A stretch of 64,000 bases of DNA, taken from Halieaceae bacterium (GTDB taxonomy: Bacteria; Pseudomonadota; Gammaproteobacteria; Pseudomonadales; Halieaceae). The stretch lies in assembly GCA_003523185.1 (NCBI GenBank), contig DPGN01000021.1, positions 108,362-172,361 on the forward strand. Direction: 5' to 3'. The notes under the pieces were generated by a model, which made no database searches, was not told the DNA's origin, and saw only the letters and a program-made list of their open reading frames with translations. The position numbers were made by a program, and so were the translations under genes. Positions 14,051 through 23,140 of this stretch are shown here, piece by piece. How positions within the stretch are numbered: the first letter of the stretch is position 1; each line of letters starts with the position of its first letter.

Positions 14051-14259
14051 CTGCTTTCACCTTATTGTTTTGTTGAGCTTACAAAGTTAATGAGCGAAGT
14101 GAGGCTCAGCAACTTTTTCTGGTTCGACGTTAACACAGAGCTTGCTTGTTTAACGTAGGTTGCACTTTACGACCGTGTTAATGTCGACGGCACTCCCGCT
14201 GGCGCGAGATCAGGTGATTAGACTGAAAAATGACAAGCAGCTCGAGGGCTGAGGAATCG

Positions 14260-15093
14260 ATGAAACCGGATATGAGGCTCCCTATAGCTTCGATTGACGA
14301 GGCTCCACGATTGATCTTTGAGACTTCCGAAGACCAGGATATTGCCTGGAAGCTCGGTATCTTTTATCTCAAGGTGCCGGGCTGGCTCGACCTAAAGGCA
14401 GCGCGCTGCTTTGGTCAGGAGATATTGAAGGCCGACAGCCCCTACCGCGATATCCCGCAATACGGTGACCTCGAAGGCTTTATTTCACTGGAAAACAACC
14501 AGCAGACAAAGCTTGCCCTGCGCCGTCACCGTTGGGATGAACACTACCCAACGGAGATCACACAGTTTGGCCGTCAGCTCGATGACATCGGCGTGGCAGT
14601 GATTCGAGAGGTTTTCCGGCAGTCGGGTATTCCTGAACCTCTATGGAGTGAAGCGTCGGGGGGTTACTCTTCAGGCGAGGGCACGGCATTTTTGAACTTT
14701 GTTCACTACGATACTGCCCAACCCGACTTAGGCTTGCGGCCTCACACTGACTACGGATTCGTGACGATTCTCGACGCGACGAGCCCTGGACTACAAATTG
14801 AGCTTGAAGGTCAATTCCGCGATGTGCCGGTGCTCGACGGACACCTTGTCATCAACTTTGGTGAGGCACTGCACTTTATTACGCAACATTCGAATCGATC
14901 GGTCGCGGCCATTGTTCACCGAGTCACCAGTCAGTCCGCGTTCAATCCTGTGCGCCACGGCATTGTTTATTTTGCAAATCCTGACCTTGACGGTGCATTG
15001 AAGCAATTTAATACGGAGGGGCGAGAGGTGAGCAGCACCTCGGTAGAAGACCTGTTCTCACGCCTCGAAGGAAATCTTACGGAATATCAATGA
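14260..15093 (+). CDS. 2-oxoglutarate/Fe(II)-dependent oxygenase, IPNS-like (277 aa)
   Basis: Non-haem iron oxygenase of the isopenicillin-N-synthase superfamily. The iron ligands are visible as His162 and Asp164 in RPHTDYG and His220 in IVHRVTS; an Arg in FNPVRHG about 14 residues later can bind the co-substrate. Start chosen at the ATG preceded by GAGGAA (7 bases); the frame is open 10 codons further upstream to another ATG without a good ribosome site. The substrate is unknown. Single plus-strand gene; the 15103-15127 palindrome (GCCCCT/AGGGGC) lies between it and the convergent oxidoreductase. Confidence 0.88.
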   Translation: MKPDMRLPIASIDEAPRLIFETSEDQDIAWKLGIFYLKVPGWLDLKAARCFGQEILKADSPYRDIPQYGDLEGFISLENNQQTKLALRRHRWDEHYPTEITQFGRQLDDIGVAVIREVFRQSGIPEPLWSEASGGYSSGEGTAFLNFVHYDTAQPDLGLRPHTDYGFVTILDATSPGLQIELEGQFRDVPVLDGHLVINFGEALHFITQHSNRSVAAIVHRVTSQSAFNPVRHGIVYFANPDLDGALKQFNTEGREVSSTSVEDLFSRLEGNLTEYQ

Positions 15094-15163
15094 GCCCATG
15101 AGGCCCCTTGTGAGGATTACGAGGGGCAGATCGAACAGTCACTCGGTAGCTCTGGCAAGGCGC

Positions 15164-16171
15164 TTACAGTTTGAGCAGCTGTTTTCCGAAGTTGGCACCT
15201 GTGTAAAGGCGCTGCAGTGTGCTGGGAATATTCTCAAATCCTTCTTGGACATCAACTTCGTAAACGATATCACCGGCACTCACCCATCCGATCAAGGCCT
15301 CAATGGCCTCCATTGCCCTGGGTAGGTAATCAAGGATGATAAATCCTTGCATACGCCCTCGATTGGTCACGAGGTTCATCAAGTTATTGGGTCCGGGTGC
15401 CGGGTCAATGTTGTTGTAATTGGCAATACCCCCGCACATCACCACTCGAGAATAAAGATTCAGGTGGTTAAGCGCGGCCTCCAGAATCGGTCCGCTCACA
15501 TTGTCGAAAAAGACATCCCATTTGTCGGGGCACAAGTCGGCGATTCGCTCCGAGACATTCTCGCTTTTGTAATCAATGACACCGTCAAATTTAGCGACAT
15601 CTCTGAGCCACGCGCATTTCTCATCACCGCCGGCAATGCCGACTGTCCTACACCCCTTGAGTCGTGCGATCTGACCTGCGACCGATCCAGTTGCACCCGC
15701 AGCGCCTGATACCAAGACTGTTTCACCTTCTTTCGGCTGCCCATGATCTAGGAGTCCGAAGTAGGCAGTCATGCCAGTGATGCCGAGTATCGATAGCATC
15801 ATCTCGGGAGAGACACCGGGGGGTAGTTTATTGACGCCCATAGGACCTTGCCCTGGAGCGACGATGGCATAGTCTTGCCAGCAGCCTGTGGTCTGCACCA
15901 GTTCGCCCACGGCAAAATCGGGGTGTTTAGACTCGACGACTTCAGCGACGGAGCCGGCACGCATGACTTCCCCGATGGCGACAGGAGGCAGATATCCGGG
16001 GCGGTCCACCATCCAGTTACGCTGCGTAGGGTCGAAGGAGAAGTACTTATTGTTGACCAGTATCTGACCGTCGGAAACGCTGGGGATAGCTGTTTCAACG
16101 TACTCAAAGTTCTGTGGGCCAATCATGCCGTGTGGCCGCGCTTTCAAAATCCATTGCCGGTTAATTGTCAT
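15164..16171 (-). CDS. NADP-dependent MDR oxidoreductase (335 aa)
   Basis: Medium-chain reductase of the prostaglandin/leukotriene reductase-like subgroup, which reduces the double bond of alpha,beta-unsaturated carbonyls with NADPH. The Rossmann motif is SGAAGATGSVAGQIA (about 147-161); the N-terminal GroES-like part contains SFDPTQRNWM and VAIGEVMRAG. No structural-zinc cysteines are seen, as usual for this subgroup. It is the last gene of the minus-strand catabolic run, about 65 bp after the TetR gene. A truncated relative is at 28.3 kb. Confidence 0.92.
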   Translation of the reverse strand: MTINRQWILKARPHGMIGPQNFEYVETAIPSVSDGQILVNNKYFSFDPTQRNWMVDRPGYLPPVAIGEVMRAGSVAEVVESKHPDFAVGELVQTTGCWQDYAIVAPGQGPMGVNKLPPGVSPEMMLSILGITGMTAYFGLLDHGQPKEGETVLVSGAAGATGSVAGQIARLKGCRTVGIAGGDEKCAWLRDVAKFDGVIDYKSENVSERIADLCPDKWDVFFDNVSGPILEAALNHLNLYSRVVMCGGIANYNNIDPAPGPNNLMNLVTNRGRMQGFIILDYLPRAMEAIEALIGWVSAGDIVYEVDVQEGFENIPSTLQRLYTGANFGKQLLKL

Positions 16172-16235
16172 ACTGTCGGTACCTTTTCCATTTTTAGGTT
16201 TTATTTTTTGGTCATTACAAGGCTTAGTTATTTGG

Positions 16236-16880
16236 CTAGTCAGACCTAACGCCTTGAATAATGCGTTCTGCGTTTTTTACGAAAATGGGCCGCGACGAAA
16301 AACTTGCAAGCAGATGTTGTACGTCCTCAGGTATTTCCTCCCCCTTAAGCGACGGCGCCAGATCGGCACCCGCTACGCCTACAATGAGAACCCCAAGGGT
16401 TTTAATGACTTCCAATGCTTGCTCGTTTCTTAGACGGAGCACATCAGCTGAAGCTGCGGCAAGTCGATCGACCTCTTGAAGAAAGTTTCTTTTCGACAGC
16501 AAAAGGCAATCAAGCGATACATTGTGCTCAATAACCTTTTCGAGACGCGCCTGCAGTGGAACATAAAGAGGGTCGCCAAATGCGGTTTCATAGAGTAATT
16601 CGCAAAACGCTCGGTCCTCTAGCGACTCCGGCAATTGCTGAATGAACTTCTCGCTCCAGCGGTTAAGACTCTGGTCATACAACGCGAGGAATACCTCTTC
16701 ACGCGTTTTGAAATAGAGATATAACGTTCCTTTAACAATACCAGCCTTACTCGCAAGAAGAGCTACAGAGAAACCCTCGTAGCCCACTTCCCCGAATAGC
16801 GCCGATGCCGCATCTAATATTTGCTGTCGTCTGAAGGACTTTTCTTCAAGCGATCGCGCACGTTTTTTCTCAGGCGTCAC
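16236..16880 (-). CDS. TetR-family transcriptional regulator (214 aa)
   Basis: Repressor with an N-terminal helix-turn-helix: RRQQILDAASALFGEVGYEG followed by ASKAGIVKGTLYLYFKTREE, residues about 18-65. The C-terminal part, about 70-214, would bind an effector, here perhaps an acyl-CoA or aldehyde (inference). The start is GTG, overlapping the stop of the dehydrogenase gene (GTGA), so the two are translationally coupled. The paired palindromes at 18357-18397, just upstream of this operon, are its likely operators and imply autoregulation. Confidence 0.93.
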   Translation of the reverse strand: MTPEKKRARSLEEKSFRRQQILDAASALFGEVGYEGFSVALLASKAGIVKGTLYLYFKTREEVFLALYDQSLNRWSEKFIQQLPESLEDRAFCELLYETAFGDPLYVPLQARLEKVIEHNVSLDCLLLSKRNFLQEVDRLAAASADVLRLRNEQALEVIKTLGVLIVGVAGADLAPSLKGEEIPEDVQHLLASFSSRPIFVKNAERIIQGVRSD

Positions 16881-18337
16881 ACTTTGACCTTTTGCTTGAT
16901 GCTTTTCTCGGAGGCATCTCCGTAAGGCGGCATGAACCCGGCCAGCTTAGTGACGGGTATTTTGCCGGGCTGTTTGTAAACGCTCTTCGCGTGGCTGAAC
17001 GCTTTGAAGCCCTCGATGCCGTGGTAAGAACCCATGCCGCTGGGACCCACTCCACCGAACGGCAGGTCTTTTTGAAGCATATGGAACATCACATCGTTGA
17101 CACAAGCGCCGCCTGAAGTCGTGCCCGTCAAGAAACGATGCTCCTCGGTACTGTCCTTACCGAAATAATAGGCAGCAAGCGGTCGCGGCCGTGCGTTGAT
17201 GTAACTGATAACGTCTTCGAACTTTGTGTAGGTTTTCAACGGCAGAAGCGGACCAAAGATTTCGTCCTGCATGCAGAGCGCGTCATCGTCTGGATTTAAT
17301 ATCAGTGTTGGTGGAATCTTTTGCGTTGGATTTACTGAAAAGTCTTCATTGGCTGGATTGATGGCAACAATCTGCGCGCCGCGATCATTTGCATCGTCAA
17401 TATTTTTTTGCATCCGCTGAAAATGACGTTCATTCAGCATCGCTGTGTACTGCTCGTTGTTGAGCAGCGTCGGGTACATCTGGGCAACTACTTCTCTTGC
17501 AATCGCAACAGCTTCATCCATTTTGCCCTCAGGCAGCATGACGTAGTCAGGTGCAATACAAACCTGGCCAGCGTTCAACATCTTGCCCACCATAATGCGT
17601 TCGATTGCCTCTCTGAGGTCAGCAGTCTCTGAGATGATTGTTGGTGACTTCCCGCCCAGTTCGAGTGTCACAGGCACGAGGTTTTTTGATGCTGCTGCCA
17701 TGATATGGCGGGCCACACTTGTAGCACCGGTGAATACCATGTGGTCGAAAGCAAGCGAGGAGAATGCTTGTCCGACTTCCGGACCTCCGGTGACCACAGC
17801 AATTTCTGCCGGATCAAAAGTTTTACTCACCATTTCATCGATGAGTTGGGAGGTTGCTGGAGTAAACTCTGACGGCTTGATCATCGCCCGATTACCCGCC
17901 GCGATGACCCCGGCCAGTGGCTCGAACACCATACCTAATGGGAAGTTCCAAGGTGCGATGACTCCCACCACACCTTTGGGTTGGTACTGGATGGAGGATC
18001 GGCCGCCGAGGAGACCTAGCGGAAACATAGACGGCCGTTTTTCGGCCTTCATCCACTTTCGCAGGTGCTTCTTAGCGTGTTTTAGGTTTTCCAGAGATCC
18101 AGTGACGTCAGTCATCAGGTTTACCTGCCTAGGCCGACATCCGAAATCCGCATTCATGGCTTCACTGATTTTTTCGGCATTGGCGACAAGCACATCTATA
18201 GTGCGATCTAGCCGATCGATGCGAGTCTCTGCGGATACCTCGCCTTCACTCAGATAGCTTTCACGCTGCAAACGCAGTGTTTCCAGCATTTTTTCTTCAG
18301 CATCAGTATTTAAAGGGTTGGCCTGAGGTGCGTTCAT
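16877..18337 (-). CDS. Coniferyl-aldehyde-type NAD(P)+ aldehyde dehydrogenase (486 aa)
   Basis: Oxidises an aldehyde to the acid. GVIAPWNFPLGM (125-136), general base E226 in TLELGGKS and nucleophile C260 in NAGQVCIAP are all present. The N-terminal IDRLDRTIDVLVANA and MNADFGCRPR blocks are typical of the CalB/coniferyl aldehyde dehydrogenase subgroup, which also accepts aliphatic aldehydes. The C-terminal tail (LAGFMPPYGD) matches subgroup length. First gene of a two-gene operon with the TetR regulator, under a promoter region that contains two palindromes. The in vivo substrate is not established. Confidence 0.92.
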   Translation of the reverse strand: MNAPQANPLNTDAEEKMLETLRLQRESYLSEGEVSAETRIDRLDRTIDVLVANAEKISEAMNADFGCRPRQVNLMTDVTGSLENLKHAKKHLRKWMKAEKRPSMFPLGLLGGRSSIQYQPKGVVGVIAPWNFPLGMVFEPLAGVIAAGNRAMIKPSEFTPATSQLIDEMVSKTFDPAEIAVVTGGPEVGQAFSSLAFDHMVFTGATSVARHIMAAASKNLVPVTLELGGKSPTIISETADLREAIERIMVGKMLNAGQVCIAPDYVMLPEGKMDEAVAIAREVVAQMYPTLLNNEQYTAMLNERHFQRMQKNIDDANDRGAQIVAINPANEDFSVNPTQKIPPTLILNPDDDALCMQDEIFGPLLPLKTYTKFEDVISYINARPRPLAAYYFGKDSTEEHRFLTGTTSGGACVNDVMFHMLQKDLPFGGVGPSGMGSYHGIEGFKAFSHAKSVYKQPGKIPVTKLAGFMPPYGDASEKSIKQKVKV

Positions 18338-18356
18338 GAAACTCTCCAGCTTTTAT

Positions 18357-18397
18357 AAATGAATTTTGTTCATTTAATAACTGAACAGCATTCATTT
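18357..18397. promoter_or_regulatory. Paired TetR-type operators
   Basis: AAATGAA-TTTTG-TTCATTT (18357-18375) is a perfect 19-bp palindrome. AACTGAA-CAGCA-TTCATTT (18379-18397) is the same site with one mismatch. Their centres are 22 bp apart, two helical turns, and they lie 20-60 bp upstream of the dehydrogenase-tetR operon start. This arrangement suits cooperative binding of two TetR dimers. Confidence 0.72.
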
Positions 18398-18432
18398 CAA
18401 GTGGCTGCAAGTTGGTAATGGGTTCGAACCGA

Positions 18433-19272
18433 TCAGATGACAGGAACGGGTACTTCGAAGGCATGAATGGAAGCCGAGCGACGATCAAGACAAATGTCTC
18501 TATCGGTCGATTCAGAGGAGCTCACAAAAAGCGTTCGGCCTTCGTCACCACCCACCGCACAGGCGATGGCTTTTCGACCGGTTTGGATGCTGTCGGTTAC
18601 CTCGCCACCCTCACGTACTCGCAGTACTGAGCCTGTGGTGGGCGAAGCGACCCAAATCGCTTCCTCGGCATCGACGCAAATACCATCAGGTACATCACCC
18701 TCGGGCAGTTGAGCCCATAGCCTGCGATTGACCAAGTCCCCGGTAGCTTCAATATCCAAGGCCGTGAGACACCCGCGATAGGTCTCAGCCACAACAAGTG
18801 TGTTGCCACCATTGAGGAGTACCATGCCGTTCGCGAAAAGCAGATCACCGGCAGCAGCATGCACAGACTGGTCGGTATCAACGCGGGCTAAGGTGCCTGG
18901 TGCAATAGCTTCACCATCTTGGTGAACAAAACCGAAATTGCCTACCCATGCTCGACCTGTGGGATCAACGAGCATGTCGTTGATGCGCCGCTCCGCGATG
19001 GCTGAAACGTCCGCGTACTTATTAAGTCCTTGCGCTTCGGACCATCGGTAAATGGTCTTATCCAACATGGATGAAATGAGAAGATCACCGTTGGGCAACC
19101 ATCCCAGCCCTGAGGGCTGTTGTGGTACGGAGACAACTTTCTCTGGCAGCTCTCCCGGGACGACTCGGAACACGGCCTCGTCGTAAAAGTCTGAGAACCA
19201 TAGTGCTCCCTCGTGCCATCGCGGACCTTCAATGAAGGTGAAACCCTGACAAATAAGTGTTCCGTTATCCAT
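18433..19272 (-). CDS. SMP-30/gluconolactonase-family protein (279 aa)
   Basis: Six-bladed beta-propeller of the SMP-30/LRE family, metal-dependent lactone hydrolases. FIEGPRWHEGALWFSDF near the N-terminus gives the first metal-binding Glu; NDMLVDPTGRAWVGNFG and DGICVDAEEAIWVASP are later blades, and NDM and PDGIC supply the usual Asn and Asp ligands. The ATG at 19272 is chosen because GGGAGG lies 8 bases before it; an upstream GTG at 19290 overlaps that ribosome site. The lactone is unknown. Located between the acyl-CoA synthetase and aldehyde dehydrogenase genes on the same strand. Confidence 0.9.
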   Translation of the reverse strand: MDNGTLICQGFTFIEGPRWHEGALWFSDFYDEAVFRVVPGELPEKVVSVPQQPSGLGWLPNGDLLISSMLDKTIYRWSEAQGLNKYADVSAIAERRINDMLVDPTGRAWVGNFGFVHQDGEAIAPGTLARVDTDQSVHAAAGDLLFANGMVLLNGGNTLVVAETYRGCLTALDIEATGDLVNRRLWAQLPEGDVPDGICVDAEEAIWVASPTTGSVLRVREGGEVTDSIQTGRKAIACAVGGDEGRTLFVSSSESTDRDICLDRRSASIHAFEVPVPVI

Positions 19273-19365
19273 TGTATTTACCTCCCGCACAGCTCGGGTA
19301 TGGGATTTCCAGACCAGCGTAGTACTGATCTCTCTCAGACTTAATTGCGTTCGCTTTGGACTCGC

Positions 19366-20997
19366 TCAGTTTCCTGCGGCAATTTCCTGATCACGCAGTG
19401 TTCGCCGCATAATTTTCCCTGTGGTTGTCATAGGTAGGCTGTCGACAAATTCGATCAGCTTCGGGACCTCGTGTTTTGCGAGATGTTCCCTCACCAGCTC
19501 CTTAAGCGACTCAGCGAGTGTCTCAGTTGGTTCGGCACTTTCGGAGACAACGATAAAGGCTTTGATGATTTCGGTGCGGGTCTCATCGGGCACACCAATT
19601 ACGGCCGCAAGCTGCACAGCAGGGCTTTTGAGTAAGCAATCCTCTATTTCTGTCGGTCCAATACGGTAGCCAGAGCTTGTAATCACATCATCCGTGCGAC
19701 CGTGGAACCACAAGAATCCATCTGCGTCCTGCTCCCCTAGGTCACCGGTGATCATCCAATCATCAATGAATTTACTTGCCGTCGCCTCGGGATTATTCAA
19801 GTAACCCGAGAACATTGCCGGATGCGGCCTCTTAATGGCGATGTTGCCCTGAACGCCACGCTCCACCTCATTCCCATCATCATCAACGATGGCGCAGACT
19901 GAACCAGGCATTGCCTTGCCCAAGGAGCCATGGCGAACCTCCATGAGTCTCGGGTTAGTGCCAATCATGCCGTTGCACTCAGTTTGTCCAAACCCCTCGC
20001 TAATCGTCAGTCCAAAGCGCTCATCGGCCCAAAGTGCTAATTCTTTCCCGACAGCTTCCCCGCCGCTCAACACCACACGAAGCTGAAGTTCAGGAGACGC
20101 GTCGGAATCAATCTGGCGCATGAGTTTTAGTACCGTAGGCGTCAGCAGAGAGACCGTAATGTCATGCTGACCCAAAATGCGGAAGGCCGCTTGTGGGTTA
20201 AACCCTTCCATGTCGGTTGAGACGACTCTGCAGCCTGAGTACCACCCGACGAGGAGAATGTTGATGAGACCCGCAATCCATGCCCAATCGGCAGGTGACC
20301 ACAGCGTATCGCCGTCTCTCGGACCATAGTCGTAGTAATACTCAAACAGCGGCTTGTTGCCAAGCAGGACACGGTGAGGCATCAGCACACCTTTAGGCTG
20401 GCCTGTCGTCCCGGAGGTAAAGCTAATCCAGGCCGTATCCTCGCTCCGCGTTTTCACATTATCAAAATCATCTGGGTGCTCTGAAATGGCGGCCCACAGC
20501 GATAAGGCGTTCGTAGGGGACTCATCATCGACTACCACGATGTGCTCAAGCGATGGGCATAGGCTCCGTATATTCTGAACTTTCTGCAGATTTGCTTTGT
20601 TGGTAATGCACACTTTTGCTTCAGTGCTCGATAGCCGATGTTCTATCGCATCGGGCCCAAAGAGCACGGAGGCCAAACAGGAAACGACGCCTGATTTGAA
20701 GCAGGCGAGGTGAGAGATAGCACACTCTGGCGATTGCGTGAGAAGTATGAGCGCACGATCACCTTGCGCCACACCCAGACTGCGGAGCAGATTCGCGAGT
20801 TGATTCGAGTAGCGCTTTATCTCGGCAAAGGTGAAATGTTTGATCGAGCCGTCGAGACTTTCGTGAGTGATCGCAATACGGTCCGCGTCGTCAGCCCAAC
20901 GGTCACAGACGGCGTCCGCAATATTGAAATACTCGGGAATCTGCCAATCAAACTTGCGGCAAATGTCTTCGTAACTATCGCCAACTGGAAGGTCCAT
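19366..20997 (-). CDS. AMP-dependent acyl-CoA synthetase (543 aa)
   Basis: Activates a carboxylic acid to its CoA thioester through an acyl-adenylate. P-loop FTSGTTGQPKG at about 193-203, GFGQTECNG in the adenylate-binding motif, the TGDLGEQDADGFLWF and SSGYRIGPTEIED hinge motifs, and TTTGKIMRR with the C-terminal catalytic lysine are all intact. The sequence resembles the medium-chain/acetyl-CoA-synthetase-like (MACS) branch. Together with the downstream aldehyde dehydrogenase (aldehyde to acid) and upstream enoyl-CoA hydratase it could form an aldehyde-to-beta-oxidation route. The substrate chain is not determinable. Confidence 0.94.
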   Translation of the reverse strand: MDLPVGDSYEDICRKFDWQIPEYFNIADAVCDRWADDADRIAITHESLDGSIKHFTFAEIKRYSNQLANLLRSLGVAQGDRALILLTQSPECAISHLACFKSGVVSCLASVLFGPDAIEHRLSSTEAKVCITNKANLQKVQNIRSLCPSLEHIVVVDDESPTNALSLWAAISEHPDDFDNVKTRSEDTAWISFTSGTTGQPKGVLMPHRVLLGNKPLFEYYYDYGPRDGDTLWSPADWAWIAGLINILLVGWYSGCRVVSTDMEGFNPQAAFRILGQHDITVSLLTPTVLKLMRQIDSDASPELQLRVVLSGGEAVGKELALWADERFGLTISEGFGQTECNGMIGTNPRLMEVRHGSLGKAMPGSVCAIVDDDGNEVERGVQGNIAIKRPHPAMFSGYLNNPEATASKFIDDWMITGDLGEQDADGFLWFHGRTDDVITSSGYRIGPTEIEDCLLKSPAVQLAAVIGVPDETRTEIIKAFIVVSESAEPTETLAESLKELVREHLAKHEVPKLIEFVDSLPMTTTGKIMRRTLRDQEIAAGN

Positions 20998-21101
20998 AGA
21001 TCACTCCTTTGCCTCTCGCTCACATGGGTGAATGAGTTGCTCGGTCTTTAGCCATACCTAGGAAAGATGAAAGCAGTACTTCGATTGCGTCCCACCATCC
21101 G

Positions 21102-21935
21102 TTAACCAAAGAGGTCCCGTCGCTTCTTAAAGGCCGCTTTGACGCCTTCTTTGCGTAGGGTTCTGAAAAAGTCTTTGAAACTATCGAACTGGTGATAAAT
21201 GGCATCTAGATCGGCGCCACGTCTCACCGAGGCTTCCATACCCATGTTCTCAAACCACGTATTGGAGACCTCTTTAAGAATAGAAAGATTGTCGCTCGGC
21301 GCTCTGGCGATATGAGCTGCAGTCATTGCAACTCGTTCATCCAGTTCATCATGGGGGACTACCTCATTTACGAGGCCAATCTGTTGTGCCTCGGTTGCAC
21401 TGATCAAGCGCGACGTATACAGCAACTCTTTTGTCTTTCGTAAGCCAATGAGCATCGGCCAGAACATGATGGAGGGCGGTATTCCCAGATCACGTCCCGC
21501 GGGGTGACCAAATCTAGCTCGCTCACTCACAATCGCGAGATCGCAAACCCCGAGTAGCTCTCCGGCGCCCGACAAGCAATCACCCTGTACTTTAGCTATG
21601 AGAGGTTTCGGATAGCGCCAAAGCTTCATCCAGTAATCGACAATGATGTGGACGTCATCTCTGTCCTGCCGAATGTCGACCTGATCTTCAAAGTTGGCGG
21701 GGTATTGAGAGGTAATCCAATGCTCTTCACGCAAGTCGTAACCGGTTGAAAATGCTTTACCTGCAGCACCTATGACGATGACACCTACGGTGTCGTCACG
21801 TTCGACGCTGTCCAACAGCGATTTTATTTCGTTCAGCACCTGCCAACACAGGGGATTGAGGTCATCCGGTCTGCTCAACGTGATAGTTAGCACACGGTCA
21901 ACTTGCGAGACGGTAATCATTGAAGCATCGCTCAT
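21102..21935 (-). CDS. Enoyl-CoA hydratase/isomerase-family protein (277 aa)
   Basis: Crotonase-fold enzyme acting on acyl-CoA. The first oxyanion segment is AAGKAFSTGYDL and the second GDCLSGAGELLGVCDLAI. The residue following the second glycine pair is Glu in GAGELLG, compatible with hydratase chemistry. There is a C-terminal extension ending KKRRDLFG. The short insertion EEHWITSQYPANFED is not common to the housekeeping FadB type. It is followed about 100 bp later by the acyl-CoA synthetase gene and preceded by the candidate selenoprotein gene, all on the minus strand. Confidence 0.9.
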   Translation of the reverse strand: MSDASMITVSQVDRVLTITLSRPDDLNPLCWQVLNEIKSLLDSVERDDTVGVIVIGAAGKAFSTGYDLREEHWITSQYPANFEDQVDIRQDRDDVHIIVDYWMKLWRYPKPLIAKVQGDCLSGAGELLGVCDLAIVSERARFGHPAGRDLGIPPSIMFWPMLIGLRKTKELLYTSRLISATEAQQIGLVNEVVPHDELDERVAMTAAHIARAPSDNLSILKEVSNTWFENMGMEASVRRGADLDAIYHQFDSFKDFFRTLRKEGVKAAFKKRRDLFG

Positions 21936-21982
21936 GGGGTGACTCTCTGTTTATTAAAATGAATTCAGTAATTCTTTTCTGT

Positions 21983-23140
21983 CTATTCGTTGATCTCTTC
22001 CTGAATATCCATGCGGCCCCATGTCGCTCGAATATCGATCACAATCCACGCGAGCCACAAGACAAGTCCGGTCAGGACCCAGATTTTTGGCAGTAAGGCG
22101 AAGCCAAGCACCCATAGCAGCCCAAAGGGCGGCCATCGACGAAAGGCTTTTCTGAAGCGCACCGGGGTCGATTCAGCACCTGGTGAATAAGCAAACGACT
22201 TGGCCCCGAGGAACCACCCGTTTGCGATGAGCGCTGCCATGAAGACGATGCGAGGTGGAGGCGGGCTATCAATTTCAGGGTCGTCATCGTGCGGTGCATC
22301 ACCCGAGGTCTCTCCTGCCAAGAGCGAGTCGTCAATAGATCGCCATACGTACTCTGCCGTTGGGCGGGCGACCGTACCGTTTAAGTTCGCGTGTGATGGT
22401 ACCGATCGCCAGCGGTAAAGGATGCGACTCGATTGTGTTATTGCCAGAACGCCCGGCTGGAAAAATCCCTTTGGGTGTTCAACAGTCCAATCCGCACCGC
22501 GTTGCAAGAATTCGGTATCCCCTCTATTGGCGTACAGGGTCAGCCAGTCTCGCTCGTTACAAATTCTTGGAATCTCTTGATGGGGATCACCGATGTTCTC
22601 GAAGTTTAGATTCCAGTGTTCATGGGCCTGATCAGCAAGGTATTGGGGCTCACTGGTAATGGCATACACCTCACCCCCCGCAGCTCGAACTTTGTCGACC
22701 ACGCCAGAGTCAATATAGCCCCGCAACTCGGAGCGACAGGGAGGTCACCAAAATCCGCGGTAAAAAAGTAGAACCACAAAGGCGTGTTGCGCCATGACAC
22801 TGTCCAGCCATCCCAAGCGAGCACCAGGTGGTGGATCGAGTTCCGCTTGAGGTTTCCCTGGGAGTGTGTGCAGAAGATCTGCGTGCTGGACCAGAAAGTT
22901 AGAACCCTCTCCAGATAACTTAAAGGTTCGTTGCTCGCACCGATCACCGCCGCAAAGAATTAACTTGAGTTCGTTGGAACCAGAGAGGGCCTTATCGACA
23001 TCAATAATGCCGGTGACCTTGAACGTATCGCCAGCCGCGTCAGGTGAATCATTGAACCATGCGACCGCTGCATCCACGCGAGACATTAGTGGTTCCGGTA
23101 TGTGTTCGTTGACTTGCACTCCCATGCGGTCACCATTCAT
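21983..23140 (-). CDS. Candidate selenoprotein: peroxiredoxin/thioredoxin-like membrane protein with in-frame TGA (385 aa)
   Basis: Two open stretches, 23140-22748 and 22744-21983, are in the same frame and separated only by TGA at 22747-22745. Reading TGA as Sec gives one 385-residue protein with FYRGFW-U132-PP-C135-R, the place where AhpC/TSA-like redoxins have FYRGGWCPxC. The redoxin homology continues across the TGA (EVYAITSEP, VEHPKGFFQPGVLA, LYRWRSVPS, VARPTAEYVW). Residues about 1-120 form an upstream domain; the C-terminus (about 290-385) has two or three hydrophobic spans and probably anchors it in the inner membrane. A SECIS-like hairpin follows the TGA. A TTG at 22726 could be called as a start of the second half but lies after the redox motif. 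Alternative: a cysteine codon mutated to stop in a pseudogene. Confidence 0.75.
22718..22747 (-). promoter_or_regulatory. SECIS-like hairpin after the in-frame TGA
   Basis: On the minus strand, TGA is followed by ten bases, then GCUCC-GAGUUGC-GGGGC: a five-pair stem (one U-G) with a seven-base loop whose first base is G. That G is the 16th base after the TGA. A stem of this size, a G at the start of the loop and this spacing agree with the loose bacterial SECIS consensus that SelB recognises. Confidence 0.6.

Noticed and set aside
15103..15127. GCCCCT/AGGGGC palindrome between convergent genes as terminator
   Set aside because: No T-run on either strand and a 13-base loop; noted in the neighbouring gene entry only.
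21983..22726. Separate gene starting at TTG 22726
   Set aside because: It would begin after the redox motif, inside a conserved redoxin strand, and has no ribosome site; reading across the TGA explains both parts.
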